DNA of 64,000 bases from contig CALOFW010000018.1 in the NCBI GenBank assembly GCA_942492715.1, positions 186,001-250,000 on the forward strand, in the 5' to 3' direction. Below, piece by piece: positions 14,867-26,878 of this stretch. The stretch comes from Sva-07 sp942492715 (GTDB taxonomy: Bacteria; Actinomycetota; Acidimicrobiia; Acidimicrobiales; Ilumatobacteraceae). A model generated the notes under the pieces. It searched no databases and was not told where the DNA came from. It saw only the letters and a list, made by a program, of their open reading frames with translations. The position numbers and the translations under genes were made by a program. Each line of letters starts with the position of its first letter. Within the stretch, counting starts at the first letter, position 1.

Positions 14867-15592
14867 GTGACCGGCGACGATCAGCGCGACCTCGATGTTG
14901 CTCGGCGCCGTGCGATCCGGCGCCAGGCCGCGTCGATCGTCGCGGCGGTGGCCCCGTTCGGGATCGTCTTCGGGGCCGCGGCTGCCACCGCCGGACTGAG
15001 TACCTGGCAGGCCGTCGGGTACTCGGCGCTGGTCTTCGGTGGGAGTTCGCAGTTCGCCGCCGTCGAGATCCTGGGCGATGGTGGATCGATCGCATCGGCG
15101 GCGATCGCTGGACTATTGCTCAACGTGCGCTCGCTCGCCTTCGGGGTGATCATGGCGCGTGCGCTCGCGGGGCCCTGGTGGCAGCGGGCCGCGATGTCAC
15201 AACTGATGATCGACGAGTCGACTGCGGTCGGCGCCGCCCAGGAGGATCTGCGCTGGCGACGTTACGGCTACCTGGTTGCCGGTCTGGGCGTGTTCGGCGT
15301 CTGGAACCTCACCACCCTGATCGGTTTCGCCGTGTTCTCCGATGCCGGCGACCTGATCACCGATCTCGGGCTCGACGCCGCCGGCCCCGCCGCGTTCCTC
15401 GCACTGCTGTGGCCCCGTCTGGTGTCGCCGGCCCAACGGCGCACGGCGATCGCCGGCGCGCTGATCGCGCTCGCGCTGATCCCGGTGGCGCCGCCGGGTG
15501 TGCCGATCCTGGCCTCGATGCTCGGCGTCGCGGTGGCGACGCTGTGGCCGCCGGCGGAACCGGCGCCGACCGTCGACGAGGCGCCGTCGTGA
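14867..15592 (+). CDS. azlC: AzlC family branched-chain amino acid exporter, large subunit
   Basis: A 241-residue membrane protein with FGIVFGAAAATAGLSTWQAVGYSALVFGGSSQFAAVEIL, the AzlC N-terminal signature, followed by LLLNVRSLAFGVIMA and about seven hydrophobic segments. AzlC with AzlD exports branched-chain amino acids and analogues in characterised bacteria. GTG 14867 was chosen because the family begins a few residues later and a -10-like site precedes it. The stop overlaps the azlD start by four bases. Confidence 0.88.
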   Translation: MTGDDQRDLDVARRRAIRRQAASIVAAVAPFGIVFGAAAATAGLSTWQAVGYSALVFGGSSQFAAVEILGDGGSIASAAIAGLLLNVRSLAFGVIMARALAGPWWQRAAMSQLMIDESTAVGAAQEDLRWRRYGYLVAGLGVFGVWNLTTLIGFAVFSDAGDLITDLGLDAAGPAAFLALLWPRLVSPAQRRTAIAGALIALALIPVAPPGVPILASMLGVAVATLWPPAEPAPTVDEAPS

Positions 15593-15897
15593 GCGCCGCG
15601 ACCAGCGTGCTGATCATCATGACGCTCGGCACGTACGCGCTGAAGTCCGCCGGGCCGCTCGTGCTCGGCGACCGGTCGCTGCCGGTGCGGATCCAGCAGG
15701 TGGTCGACCTGCTGCCGGCGGCGCTCCTCGCTGCGCTCGCGATCGTGTCGACCGTCGGCGACGGAGAACAGATCGTGATCGACGCCCGGCTCGTCGGCCT
15801 GGTCGTCGCAGGACTGGCACTGTGGCGACGCGCGCCGTTCGTGCTGGTGATCGTGCTCGCATCGGCTGCAACCGCGCTCACCCGTCTCGTCGTCTGA
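15589..15897 (+). CDS. azlD: AzlD family branched-chain amino acid exporter, small subunit
   Basis: A 102-residue protein with four hydrophobic stretches. The start SAATSVLIIMTLGTYALKSAGPLVL and the DLLPAALLAALAIVST block are characteristic of AzlD. It begins with GTG overlapping the azlC stop (GTGA), so the two subunits are co-translated. Confidence 0.87.
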   Translation: MSAATSVLIIMTLGTYALKSAGPLVLGDRSLPVRIQQVVDLLPAALLAALAIVSTVGDGEQIVIDARLVGLVVAGLALWRRAPFVLVIVLASAATALTRLVV

Positions 15898-15913
15898 GCG
15901 GCGGCGACAGCAC

Positions 15914-15919
15914 TACGAT
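15914..15919 (+). promoter_or_regulatory. -10-like element of the PH-domain gene
   Basis: TACGAT is followed by eight bases and the ATG at 15928, without a Shine-Dalgarno. Confidence 0.45.
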
Positions 15920-15927
15920 CAGCAGCG

Positions 15928-16599
15928 ATGGCTGGTTCACAGATCGATCTCATGCCGGGCGAGGACATGGTCCTCTACTCGAATCCGCACTGGTGGTACT
16001 TCTGGAAGGACGCCGTGGCAGGCCTGGTCTTCCTCGGGTTCCTGATCCTGCTCATGATGGCCGACGACGGCTGGGTGAACGACGGACTCGGTTGGCTCAC
16101 GCTGATCGCGTTCATCGTGTTCGTCGTGATGACGGTGTACGCGTTCGTCCAGTGGCGCACGACGAAGTTCGCGATCACCACCGAGCGGGTCGCGTATCAG
16201 AGCGGCGTCATCCGCCGGCGCGGCGTGTCGATCCCGCTGAACCGGATCAACAACGTCAACTTCACCCAGACGATGATCGCCCGGATGTTGAACAACGGCG
16301 TGGTGATCATCGAGTCGGCCGGCGAGACCGGCGACTCGGTGTTCGAGAACATTCCCGAACCGGAGAAGGTTCGTGCCCTGATCTTCAAGCAGGTCGAGGT
16401 CGATGAACAGCGCGACTCCGATCGGGACGCGGCAGCGCTGGCGAAGGCCCTGCGCGACCAGACCCCGCCGCCGCCGGCCGCGACGGGCGGCGCGAGCGTG
16501 CCGGATCGGCTGAAGCAACTCGACGACCTCCGAGCGCAGGGCCTCGTGACCGACGAGGAGTACGCGTCGAAGCGTCAGGCGATCATCGAAGATCTCTGA
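15928..16599 (+). CDS. Membrane protein with bacterial PH domain and C-terminal SHOCT helix
   Basis: A 223-residue protein. Two transmembrane segments (about residues 28-45 and 55-73) are followed by a YdbS-type bacterial PH domain (KFAITTERVAYQSGVIRRRGVSIPLNRINNVNF). The end, DRLKQLDDLRAQGLVTDEEYASKRQAIIEDL, is a SHOCT motif, a short oligomerisation helix pair common at protein C-termini. The exact role is unknown; membrane stress or scaffold functions are proposed for relatives. Its last 17 bases overlap the convergent aminotransferase gene. Confidence 0.85.
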   Translation: MAGSQIDLMPGEDMVLYSNPHWWYFWKDAVAGLVFLGFLILLMMADDGWVNDGLGWLTLIAFIVFVVMTVYAFVQWRTTKFAITTERVAYQSGVIRRRGVSIPLNRINNVNFTQTMIARMLNNGVVIIESAGETGDSVFENIPEPEKVRALIFKQVEVDEQRDSDRDAAALAKALRDQTPPPPAATGGASVPDRLKQLDDLRAQGLVTDEEYASKRQAIIEDL

Positions 16600-17899
16600 C
16601 GCCGGCGGCCCAGCCCGCCGCGAACGCGAGGAACGCATCGACGTCGTCGTCGGTGACCTCGATCGACAGCGCGATGAACCCGCGTCGTGCGACGTAGAAC
16701 CCCGCCTCGAGCGCTGCGAAGAACAGCAACTCCTTCCACCGGTCGTCGCCCGTGCGCAGATCGTCGACCGATCGCACCGGTCCGCCGGTGCCGTGCACGT
16801 TCATCAGCGAGCCGGTCCCGGTCGCACACATCGGCACGTCGCCGTCGGTGAACACGGCGTCGAGACCGTCGCGTAGACGATCGCCGCGGGTGTTGGTGGC
16901 CGCCAGTACATCGGCGGTCAACACCTCGGTCAGCGCGGCGACACCGGCCGCCATCGACACCACGTTGTTGTTGAAGGTGCCGGCATGGCCGAGGGCACCA
17001 CCGGTGGTGGCATCGAACGCAGCCATCAGGTCGCGGCGGCCGCCGAACGCGCCGAACGTGAAACCGCCGGCGAGGTACTTGCCGAGTGTGGTCAGATCGG
17101 GACGCACGCCGAGGAGTTGTTGCGCCCCGCCGGTCGAGAGTCGTGACGTCATCACCTCGTCGAACACGAGCAGCGAACCCGATGCATCGCAGTGGGCTCG
17201 CAACGAGCTCAGGAATTCGTCGGAGGCGGGGATGCAGCCGGCCGATCCCTGCAGCGGCTCGACCAGGACCGCGGCGATGTCGGCGCCGTGCTCGGCGAAC
17301 ACCGTGGCGAGCCCATCGAGGTCGTTGTAGGTCGCCACCACCCAGTCGTGCGGCACGTTGACCGGGTTGGAGGAGCCACCGCCGAAGGTGAGTACGCCGC
17401 CGTGATAGCCGCCGGCGAAGACGAGGACCTTGCGGCGACCGGTGTGGTGCGTGGCGAGCGCCAGCGCCATCAGGTTGGCCTCGGTGCCGGAGTTCGTGAA
17501 GCGCACCTGCTCGATCGACGCGAACCGCTCGACGATCACCTCGGCGAGGCGCACCTCGTTCGGGTGGACGGCGCCGAGCGCCCAGCCACCGTCGATCGCG
17601 GCGTGAGCAGCGGCCCGGACCGGCTCGGGGGAGTGGCCGAGCAGCCCTGCGGTGTAGTTGCCGAGGAGGTCGACGTAGCGGTGCCCGTCGACGTCGACGA
17701 GGTACTGGGCATGCGCCGACGCGACGCGAAACGGAAAGGGGTCGAAGTGCAACACCGATCGTGTGTTGCCGCCGGGGAGAACGGTCGACGCCCGCCGCGC
17801 CCACTCGGCGCTGGTCGGGTTGGCATCCACGTAGCGCTGTCGTGCTGCCGCAAGCGCGTCGGGGATCGACCCGATCGCGGACTCGTCGAGTGACGTCAT
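16583..17899 (-). CDS. Class III aminotransferase, glutamate-1-semialdehyde aminomutase-like
   Basis: A 438-residue PLP enzyme. RFTNSGTEANLMALALATHHTGR, LLVFDEVMTSR (PLP aspartate) and LTTLGKYLAGGFTFGAFGG (PLP lysine) are in the family order. It resembles GSA aminomutases but lies outside any tetrapyrrole cluster, so it is more likely a catabolic transaminase or aminomutase. A second, distinct member is encoded at 47078. The ATG at 17899 follows CATGAT by six bases. Confidence 0.85.
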   Translation of the reverse strand: MTSLDESAIGSIPDALAAARQRYVDANPTSAEWARRASTVLPGGNTRSVLHFDPFPFRVASAHAQYLVDVDGHRYVDLLGNYTAGLLGHSPEPVRAAAHAAIDGGWALGAVHPNEVRLAEVIVERFASIEQVRFTNSGTEANLMALALATHHTGRRKVLVFAGGYHGGVLTFGGGSSNPVNVPHDWVVATYNDLDGLATVFAEHGADIAAVLVEPLQGSAGCIPASDEFLSSLRAHCDASGSLLVFDEVMTSRLSTGGAQQLLGVRPDLTTLGKYLAGGFTFGAFGGRRDLMAAFDATTGGALGHAGTFNNNVVSMAAGVAALTEVLTADVLAATNTRGDRLRDGLDAVFTDGDVPMCATGTGSLMNVHGTGGPVRSVDDLRTGDDRWKELLFFAALEAGFYVARRGFIALSIEVTDDDVDAFLAFAAGWAAGVRDLR

Positions 17900-17905
17900 C
17901 CGACC

Positions 17906-17911
17906 ATCATG
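17906..17911 (-). promoter_or_regulatory. -10-like element of the aminotransferase at 17899
   Basis: CATGAT on the minus strand is followed by GGTCGG and the ATG at 17899; leaderless expression is inferred. Confidence 0.45.
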
Positions 17912-17925
17912 ATCGACGGTGTCGC

Positions 17926-17954
17926 GGACAACACGGGTCAGACCCCTGTTGTCC
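17926..17954 (-). terminator. Imperfect 14-bp hairpin (palindrome family 1, copy 3)
   Basis: Bases 17926-17939 pair with 17941-17954 with one mismatch around a single A; the core is GGGTCAGACCC. It lies just downstream of the dioxygenase stop at 17959 and upstream of the next minus-strand promoter, the position of a terminator. Confidence 0.7.
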
Positions 17955-17958
17955 CGGT

Positions 17959-19035
17959 TCAGGCGCGGGTTCGGCGCTCGCCCCAGTGGCCCATCGCGCC
18001 GACGCGTTGGAAGCGGTCGGGTCGGTCATCGGGACCGAGCACGTCGGTGGCGAGCCACAGCCGCTTCAGCCAGCGCACGTGACCCGGGCCGTCGACGTAG
18101 CGACGCCGACCGTGGAGGACGTGGTAGTTGTTGACGAACTGGATCTCACCGGGGCGCAACGCCATCTCGACGCGGTTGTCCGGGTCGTTCACGAAGGCGT
18201 CGTAGGCGTCCATCGCCTCGATCTGGACGTCGGTGAGGCGCGGTGCCTCGGGGTGGCGCTGCGACGCCTCGATGAACGGGCGGATGTAGCGGACGAACAG
18301 GCGGTCGCCCGTCGGGCCGGTGTGGCGAGTGAACGCAGGCACCTCGTAGAACGGCCGGCCGCCCGCTCGCTGCTCGCCCCGGAAGTCGTAGGGGAGCGGT
18401 TCGTAGAGCGCAGCCGCCAGGTCGGGGCGCGACCGCACCAGGGCGTTGTGGGCGCCGAGTGCGTTCGCCACGAGGCTCTCGCCTCCGCTGACCCCGGAGT
18501 CGATGCACATCAGCCCGACGAGATCCGAGCCGTCGCTGTGGAAGCCGAGCGGGTGCCCCCCGATCTCGTTGCCGCGTGCGGTCGGGTCGTCGGGGGCCTT
18601 GCCCTGGTCCCTCACGTCACCGAGCAGGTGGCCCTTCGCGTTCTGGGGCCAGGGCTCGCCGAGGTGCATGCCGATGCCCCAGTACATCCACGAGGCGTCT
18701 TCCGCCCCGAGCCGTTCGACGTCGAGCGACGCGATCCGCGCGAATCCGCGGCCGTTGACCAACTCCTCCGCGAGTTCGGTGAGCAGCGGGGCGAGGGTGG
18801 GGAGCGGGAAGTCGTCGACGGTGACGTCGAGCACCTCGTCGGTGACCGAGCGGGCATGCGCGAGCGCCGCGTCGAGTTCGTTCTGATGTGCGTCGGTCAG
18901 ACGCAGGGTCCACTCCTCGACGTCGCCGATGTCGCCGGCGCGCCAGTTCGCGTGGGTCTCGAGTTCCACGACGTCGCCGGTGGTCGTCGTGCTGGTGGTC
19001 GTGGTGGTGGTGGGAGTCGATTCGACGGTGCTCAT
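17959..19035 (-). CDS. TauD/TfdA-family iron(II)/2-oxoglutarate dioxygenase
   Basis: A 358-residue oxygenase. GGHPLGFHSDGSDLVGLMCI holds the HxD iron pair, and FVNNYHVLHGRRRYVDGPGHVRWLKRLWL holds the distal histidine and the 2-oxoglutarate arginine. The substrate is unknown. ATG 19035 lies four bases after the stop of the deacylase gene, so the two are probably one operon. An oddity is the threonine-only stretch near the N-terminus (STPTTTTTTSTTTTG), like a secreted-protein linker, although no signal peptide is present. Confidence 0.85.
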   Translation of the reverse strand: MSTVESTPTTTTTTSTTTTGDVVELETHANWRAGDIGDVEEWTLRLTDAHQNELDAALAHARSVTDEVLDVTVDDFPLPTLAPLLTELAEELVNGRGFARIASLDVERLGAEDASWMYWGIGMHLGEPWPQNAKGHLLGDVRDQGKAPDDPTARGNEIGGHPLGFHSDGSDLVGLMCIDSGVSGGESLVANALGAHNALVRSRPDLAAALYEPLPYDFRGEQRAGGRPFYEVPAFTRHTGPTGDRLFVRYIRPFIEASQRHPEAPRLTDVQIEAMDAYDAFVNDPDNRVEMALRPGEIQFVNNYHVLHGRRRYVDGPGHVRWLKRLWLATDVLGPDDRPDRFQRVGAMGHWGERRTRA

Positions 19036-19039
19036 CGTT

Positions 19040-20764
<1,725 letters not shown>

Positions 20765-20769
20765 GCGCA

Positions 20770-20775
20770 AGTCTC
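20770..20775 (-). promoter_or_regulatory. -10-like element of the deacylase-dioxygenase operon
   Basis: GAGACT on the minus strand is followed by five bases and the ATG at 20764. Confidence 0.35.
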
Positions 20776-20899
20776 GCGCCCACCGCCCCCGCATCGAGAC
20801 CCGGGCGTACATGTCCGGCCTGGTCTCTCCGGTGTTCGGGGAGGTGACGGTGCCGGAATACCGTGGGCCGGAGTCGAGGCGCTCGACGCAGGAGGGGAC

Positions 20900-22195
20900 G
20901 TGACCGACACACGAGAAGAACGCGAGATGCCGCCGGGAATCGGGTTGCCGGCCGACGACGACATCTTCACCGACAACGTTCGCTTCGGCGACATCGATGC
21001 CTGGAACCGCGCAGCGGTCTGCATCCACGAGGACCTCGGTGGGTTCTATCGGATCGAACGAGAAGGGTTCCCGCCGATCCTCGCTGTGCTCGACCATGCC
21101 GCTGTGCTGGAGGTCGAGCGCCAACCGGAGCTGTTCACCAACGGCCCGGCTCCGGTGCTCACCACGCAGGAAGCGCTCGACAATCCGCCGCCGGTCGAGT
21201 TGAAGACGCTGATCCACATGGACGGCGACGAGCACACGGCGTACCGCAAGCTCGGCCTACCCCAGTTCAAGCCGGCCAGCCTCGACCGGCTGCAGGGTCG
21301 TCTCGACGAGCTGAGCGAACGCGCCGTTGCCACGATGCGCAACGCCGGGGGTGAGCTCGACTTCTCCACCGATGTCGCGCTGCCGTATCCGCTGCACGTG
21401 ATCCTGAAGATCCTCGGTCTGCCCGAGGACGACTACCCGCGCATGCTGCAACTCACCCAGCAGCTCTTCGGTGGCGAGGATCCCGACCTGCAGCGCGAGG
21501 AGCTGAGCCCGGAGGCGATCGGTGCGATCCTGATGGACTTCATGACCTACTTCTCCGGGGTCACGATCGACCGGCGGACCAACCCCACGGACGATCTCGC
21601 ATCGCTGATCGCCAACGGCCGGCTCGGTGACGGCCCCGACGCGCCGCCGCTCGGTGACCTCGAGACGATCGGGTACTACATCATCGTCGCCACCGCCGGA
21701 CACGACACGACGTCGAGTGCGATGGCGGGTGGGTTCCGTGCGCTCGTCGAGCATCCCGACCAGCTCCGTCTGCTGCAGGAGCGCCCCGAGCTGATGAACA
21801 ACGCGATCGAGGAGATGCTGCGCTGGACCGCTCCTGTGCGGCACTTCATGCGTTGCGCCACCGCCGACACCGAACTCCACGGTCACCCGGTGGCGAAGGG
21901 CGAGTTCGTCTACCTGTCCTACAAGGGGGCCAACCTCGATCCGAGGGTGTTCACCGATCCGCTGCGTTTCGACATCGAGCGTCCGAACGCCGACCGTCAA
22001 CTCTCGTTCGGCTTCGGCAAGCACTTCTGCATGGGGGCGCAGCTGGCCCGTATGGAGCTGCGCTCGCTGTTCAGCCGGCTCGTCCCGATGATCGAGTCGG
22101 TCGAGATCGCGGGCGAGGCCACGATGGCGCAGACCACCTTCGTCGGCGGCCCGAAGGCGCTCCCGATCCGCTACACGCTGCGCAACGCCAGCTGA
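20900..22195 (+). CDS. Cytochrome P450
   Basis: A 431-residue soluble bacterial P450 monooxygenase. The I-helix oxygen-binding motif is ATAGHDTTSSAMAGG, the K-helix ExxR is EEMLRW, and the heme-binding loop is FGFGKHFCMGAQLARMEL with the axial cysteine. Overall it resembles the CYP families of actinobacteria that act on steroids, terpenes or fatty acids; the substrate cannot be told. The GTG at 20900 has an excellent Shine-Dalgarno, AGGAGGGG at 20890-20897, unlike most genes here. The frame is open for 2 kb upstream, but that part is antisense to the deacylase gene. No ferredoxin gene is adjacent. Confidence 0.95.
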   Translation: MTDTREEREMPPGIGLPADDDIFTDNVRFGDIDAWNRAAVCIHEDLGGFYRIEREGFPPILAVLDHAAVLEVERQPELFTNGPAPVLTTQEALDNPPPVELKTLIHMDGDEHTAYRKLGLPQFKPASLDRLQGRLDELSERAVATMRNAGGELDFSTDVALPYPLHVILKILGLPEDDYPRMLQLTQQLFGGEDPDLQREELSPEAIGAILMDFMTYFSGVTIDRRTNPTDDLASLIANGRLGDGPDAPPLGDLETIGYYIIVATAGHDTTSSAMAGGFRALVEHPDQLRLLQERPELMNNAIEEMLRWTAPVRHFMRCATADTELHGHPVAKGEFVYLSYKGANLDPRVFTDPLRFDIERPNADRQLSFGFGKHFCMGAQLARMELRSLFSRLVPMIESVEIAGEATMAQTTFVGGPKALPIRYTLRNAS

Positions 22196-22206
22196 CCGAC
22201 GATCGC

Positions 22207-22716
22207 ATGGTCGAGCAGCATGCACCGGCGGTGCAGTTCCGGAAGGGAGTGCCCGCCGATGCACATGGCATTGCCGAGTACTACCACCGGTGCTGGCTGA
22301 CAGCGTCCGCTTCGTCACTCGAGCCCGGCGCGGCCGAGTGGTTCGAGGCGTCGATGTGGCTGGATCTCTTCCACGGCCGGCTCGCGCCGGACAGCTCGAT
22401 GCGCACGGTGGTCGCAACGAGTGGCGGCGTGGTCGTCGGTCATGTTCAGGTGGAGGGCAACCTCCTCGTGCACCTGTTCGTCGACCCGGAGCACCAGGGC
22501 GCCGGCATCGGGAGTCGGTTGCTCGCGATCGGTGAAGCGCTCATCGCCGAAGCCGGCCACACCGATGCCGAGCTGCACACGCGGGTCGACAACGATCAGG
22601 CGATCGCGTGGTATCGCTCGGTGGGATGGCAACACACCGGTCGGTTGATCCACAGCGCACACGATGGCATCGGGTACGACGAGCACGTGCTGATCAAGCA
22701 CCTCGAACGTCGTTGA
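22207..22716 (+). CDS. GNAT family N-acetyltransferase
   Basis: A 169-residue acetyltransferase. GHVQVEGNLLVHLFVDPEHQGAGIGSRLLAIGEALI is the acetyl-CoA motif A (QGAGIG), and ELHTRVDNDQAIAWYRSVGWQHTGRL is motif B. The acceptor is unknown. It begins 11 bases after the P450 stop and is probably co-transcribed with it. A hairpin lies 36 bases after its stop codon. Confidence 0.82.
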   Translation: MVEQHAPAVQFRKGVPADAHGIAEYYHRCWLTASASSLEPGAAEWFEASMWLDLFHGRLAPDSSMRTVVATSGGVVVGHVQVEGNLLVHLFVDPEHQGAGIGSRLLAIGEALIAEAGHTDAELHTRVDNDQAIAWYRSVGWQHTGRLIHSAHDGIGYDEHVLIKHLERR

Positions 22717-22751
22717 TTGAACGGGAGGGCTCTCACCCCAGTCGGATCGTC

Positions 22752-22795
22752 AGCGATGAGCGAACACCCCGCATTTGCGCGGTTCGCTCATCGCT
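22752..22795. terminator. Perfect 14-bp hairpin between convergent genes
   Basis: AGCGATGAGCGAAC (22752-22765) and GTTCGCTCATCGCT (22782-22795) pair exactly around a 16-base loop. It lies between the GNAT stop (+) and the flavin monooxygenase stop (-) and can serve both. It is unrelated to the two recurrent palindrome families. Confidence 0.75.
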
Positions 22796-22803
22796 TGGGT
22801 CAC

Positions 22804-24612
<1,809 letters not shown>

Positions 24613-24618
24613 CGAGAC

Positions 24619-24624
24619 GTTGTA
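24619..24624 (-). promoter_or_regulatory. -10-like element of the flavin monooxygenase gene
   Basis: TACAAC on the minus strand is followed by GTCTCG and ATG 24612. Confidence 0.4.
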
Positions 24625-24720
24625 GCCCGCATGCACCTCGTCGATCGACCCGGAGTCCGCGATGAGTTCCGGCGCGCACAGGTCGCGCCCGGCCTCATCG
24701 TCGGATGGTCGGGATGTCGG

Positions 24721-25428
24721 TCACGTCTCGACGTCGGCGAACCGTTCGATGTCGCCGCGGTGGCCGGCGACGACGATCAGGTCGTGCTCGCCGAGCAGTG
24801 TCGCACTCTCGGCGTAGGTGAACGCCTGACCCTCGGGTTTGATGCACACGACGGTGACCTTGTACGTCGCTCGGAGATCGGTGTCACCGAGCTTCATGCC
24901 GGCAAGGTTCCTCGGGACCCTGGTCTCGACGAGCACGAAGTCGTCGTCGAGGGCGAAGTACTCGATCAGTGCCCCGGTGACGAGGCGAGCGACCCGGGCT
25001 CCCATGTCGGCCTCGGGGAACACCACGTGGTGCGCGCCGACGCGCTCGAGGATCCGGCCGTGCGACTTGGTGAGCGCCTTGGCCCAGATGTTGGGCACCT
25101 CGAGATCGACGAGGGCACCGGTGGTGAGCACGCTCGCTTCGACATCGGCCCCGATCGCCACGACGGCGGTCACGGCGTCACCGACACCGAGTTGTCGGAG
25201 AGTCTGCTCGCTCGTGGTGTCGGCCTGGGCGACGTGGGTCAGCAGACCGGCGTGCTGTTGCACGCGCTCGGCGTCGGCATCGAGCCCGAGCACCTCGTGG
25301 CCCATGTCGATGAGCGTCGAAGCGAGCGACGAGCCGAAGCGCCCGAGGCCGATCACGACGATCTCACCGCGGTGTTCGACCGGTGGACGCAAGCCGGACA
25401 GCATCTTGGAGAATTTCTTGTCAGCCAA
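24721..25428 (-). CDS. trkA: Trk/Ktr potassium uptake regulatory subunit (TrkA/KtrA)
   Basis: A cytoplasmic gating subunit of about 235 residues. The RCK-N Rossmann domain begins EIVVIGLGRFGSSLASTL and binds nucleotide; the acidic residue ending the second strand is in VLGLDADAERVQ. The RCK-C domain covers roughly the last 75 residues. It is encoded directly downstream of its membrane partner. The start is uncertain: GTG 25461, TTG 25428 and ATG 25404 are all in frame. TTG 25428 overlaps the trkH stop by eight bases and has GAGGAG upstream, so I prefer it. Confidence 0.9.
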   Translation of the reverse strand: MADKKFSKMLSGLRPPVEHRGEIVVIGLGRFGSSLASTLIDMGHEVLGLDADAERVQQHAGLLTHVAQADTTSEQTLRQLGVGDAVTAVVAIGADVEASVLTTGALVDLEVPNIWAKALTKSHGRILERVGAHHVVFPEADMGARVARLVTGALIEYFALDDDFVLVETRVPRNLAGMKLGDTDLRATYKVTVVCIKPEGQAFTYAESATLLGEHDLIVVAGHRGDIERFADVET

Positions 25429-26791
25429 TGATCGGACGCTCCTCGGGATAATGGTACGCACGCGAGCGTTCCCGCAGTGCCAGCGCCGTGACGAAGGTGA
25501 CCGGGCCGACGCGGCCGGTCAACATCACCAGCACCAGGATCAGCTGGCCGGACACCCCGAGCGAGCCGGTGACGCCCGTCGAGAGCCCGACGGTACCGAA
25601 CGCCGACGTCGACTCGAACAGGGCCGGTGTCAGCGGCAGGCCCTCGATGCTCATCAGGAGGAGCGACGATCCGACGACGAGGCCGATCGACAGCAGTGCG
25701 ATGGTCAGTGCCTGGCGGATCAGGTTGGCCGGAAGTCGCCGACCGAACGTGTTGACGTCGGGGTTGCCGCGGACCTCGGACCAGAGCACGAATGCGAGGA
25801 CGGCGAAGGTGGTGACCTTGATGCCGCCCGCCGTCGATGCCGGTCCGGCGCCGATGAACATCAGCGTGGTGATCACGAGCAGCGTCGGTTCGTTCATCCC
25901 ACCGATGTCGACGGTGTTGAACCCGGCGGTCCTGGGCGTGACCCCCTGGAACCAGCCGGCGAAGAACTTGTCGATCGTGTCGAGCGGCCCGAGCGTGGCC
26001 GGGTTGTCCCACTCGAACACCGTCACCACGAGTGTGCCGAACATGATCAGTGCGACCGTCGTCAGCAGGGTGATCTTGGTGTGGAGCGACCAGCGCAGTC
26101 GCCGTCGCGGTCCGTCGGCCCGATGACGCCGCTGGCGGCGCATCACCTCGACGATGATCGGGAAGCCCAGGCCGCCGACGATGAATGCCGCCGACATGCC
26201 GAACACGACCACCGGGTCGCTGACGAAGCTCGTCAAGCTGTCGGAGTACAGCGAGATGCCGGCGTTGTTGAAGGCGGAGACCGAGTGGAACAGCGCGGAG
26301 TAGGCGGAGCTGATCAGATCGTCCTCGTACCCGCGGCGCCAGAACTGCACGGTGAGGATCGCGGCCAGCGTGCCCTCGACGGCGAGGGTGATCTTGGCGA
26401 TCGCGAGCAGGAGTCGTTTGAGGTCGCCGAGGTCGACGGCGCCGATCTCGGCTTGGGCGAGCATCCGCTGCTTCAGTCCGACCCGGTCGGACGCGACGAT
26501 CGCCAGCACCGAGCCGATCGTCATGATGCCGAAGCCGCCGATCTGGATCAGTACGAGGATGACGATCTCCCCGAACAGCGAGAAGCTGGTGATGTCGATC
26601 GTCGCCAGGCCCGTGACGGTTGCCGCCGACGTCGACATGAACAGGGCGTTGTCGATGCCGATCGTGCCCGGGCCGTCGGACGAGACGGGGAGTTCGAGCA
26701 GGAAGGTCCCCGCGAGGATGAAGGTGACGAAGGCGCCGACGACCAACTGGGCCGGGTTCCGGATCCCCGCGATCACCCCTCGTCGTGGCAC
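25421..26791 (-). CDS. trkH: Trk/Ktr potassium uptake membrane subunit (TrkH/KtrB)
   Basis: A 456-residue potassium channel-like transporter. Four pore repeats are visible, including MSTSAATVTGLATID, FHSVSAFNNAGISLYSD, FQGVTPRTAGFNTVD and FESTSAFGTVGLSTGV, with the selectivity-filter glycines. FIGAGPASTAGGIKVTTFAV is the family block before the third repeat. GTG 26791 is chosen because TATGCT precedes it by six bases; a longer form from ATG 26869 would read through the repeat region upstream. Confidence 0.92.
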   Translation of the reverse strand: MPRRGVIAGIRNPAQLVVGAFVTFILAGTFLLELPVSSDGPGTIGIDNALFMSTSAATVTGLATIDITSFSLFGEIVILVLIQIGGFGIMTIGSVLAIVASDRVGLKQRMLAQAEIGAVDLGDLKRLLLAIAKITLAVEGTLAAILTVQFWRRGYEDDLISSAYSALFHSVSAFNNAGISLYSDSLTSFVSDPVVVFGMSAAFIVGGLGFPIIVEVMRRQRRHRADGPRRRLRWSLHTKITLLTTVALIMFGTLVVTVFEWDNPATLGPLDTIDKFFAGWFQGVTPRTAGFNTVDIGGMNEPTLLVITTLMFIGAGPASTAGGIKVTTFAVLAFVLWSEVRGNPDVNTFGRRLPANLIRQALTIALLSIGLVVGSSLLLMSIEGLPLTPALFESTSAFGTVGLSTGVTGSLGVSGQLILVLVMLTGRVGPVTFVTALALRERSRAYHYPEERPIIG

Positions 26792-26797
26792 CGCCCG

Positions 26798-26803
26798 AGC
26801 ATA
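26798..26803 (-). promoter_or_regulatory. -10-like element of trkHA
   Basis: TATGCT on the minus strand is followed by CGGGCG and GTG 26791, a strong candidate for leaderless expression. The direct repeats at 26817-26862 lie over the -35 region and upstream. Confidence 0.5.
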
Positions 26804-26816
26804 GGTGGAGCGCTGT

Positions 26817-26862
26817 GCGAGCGAAGTGAGCGCCGGTGCGCGAGCTGAAGTGAGCGCCGGTG
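26817..26862. repeat. Two direct repeats between divergent trkHA and the small membrane protein gene
   Basis: GCGAGCGAAGTGAGCGCCGG.. at 26817-26838 and GCGAGCTGAAGTGAGCGCCG.. at 26840-26862 match except for one inserted T. The common core GAAGTGAGCGCCGGTG is spaced 24 bases start to start, slightly more than two helical turns. The position between two divergent -10-like elements suggests an operator. Confidence 0.6.
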
Positions 26863-26866
26863 ACGG

Positions 26867-26872
26867 CATCCT
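26867..26872 (+). promoter_or_regulatory. -10-like element of the small membrane protein gene
   Basis: CATCCT is followed by GGGGAG and ATG 26879. The GGGGAG could instead act as a Shine-Dalgarno. Confidence 0.35.
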
Positions 26873-26878
26873 GGGGAG

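Noticed and set aside
16583..17899. Assignment of the class III aminotransferases as hemL
   Set aside because: Neither copy lies near tetrapyrrole genes and both differ from each other; the sequence supports only the family.
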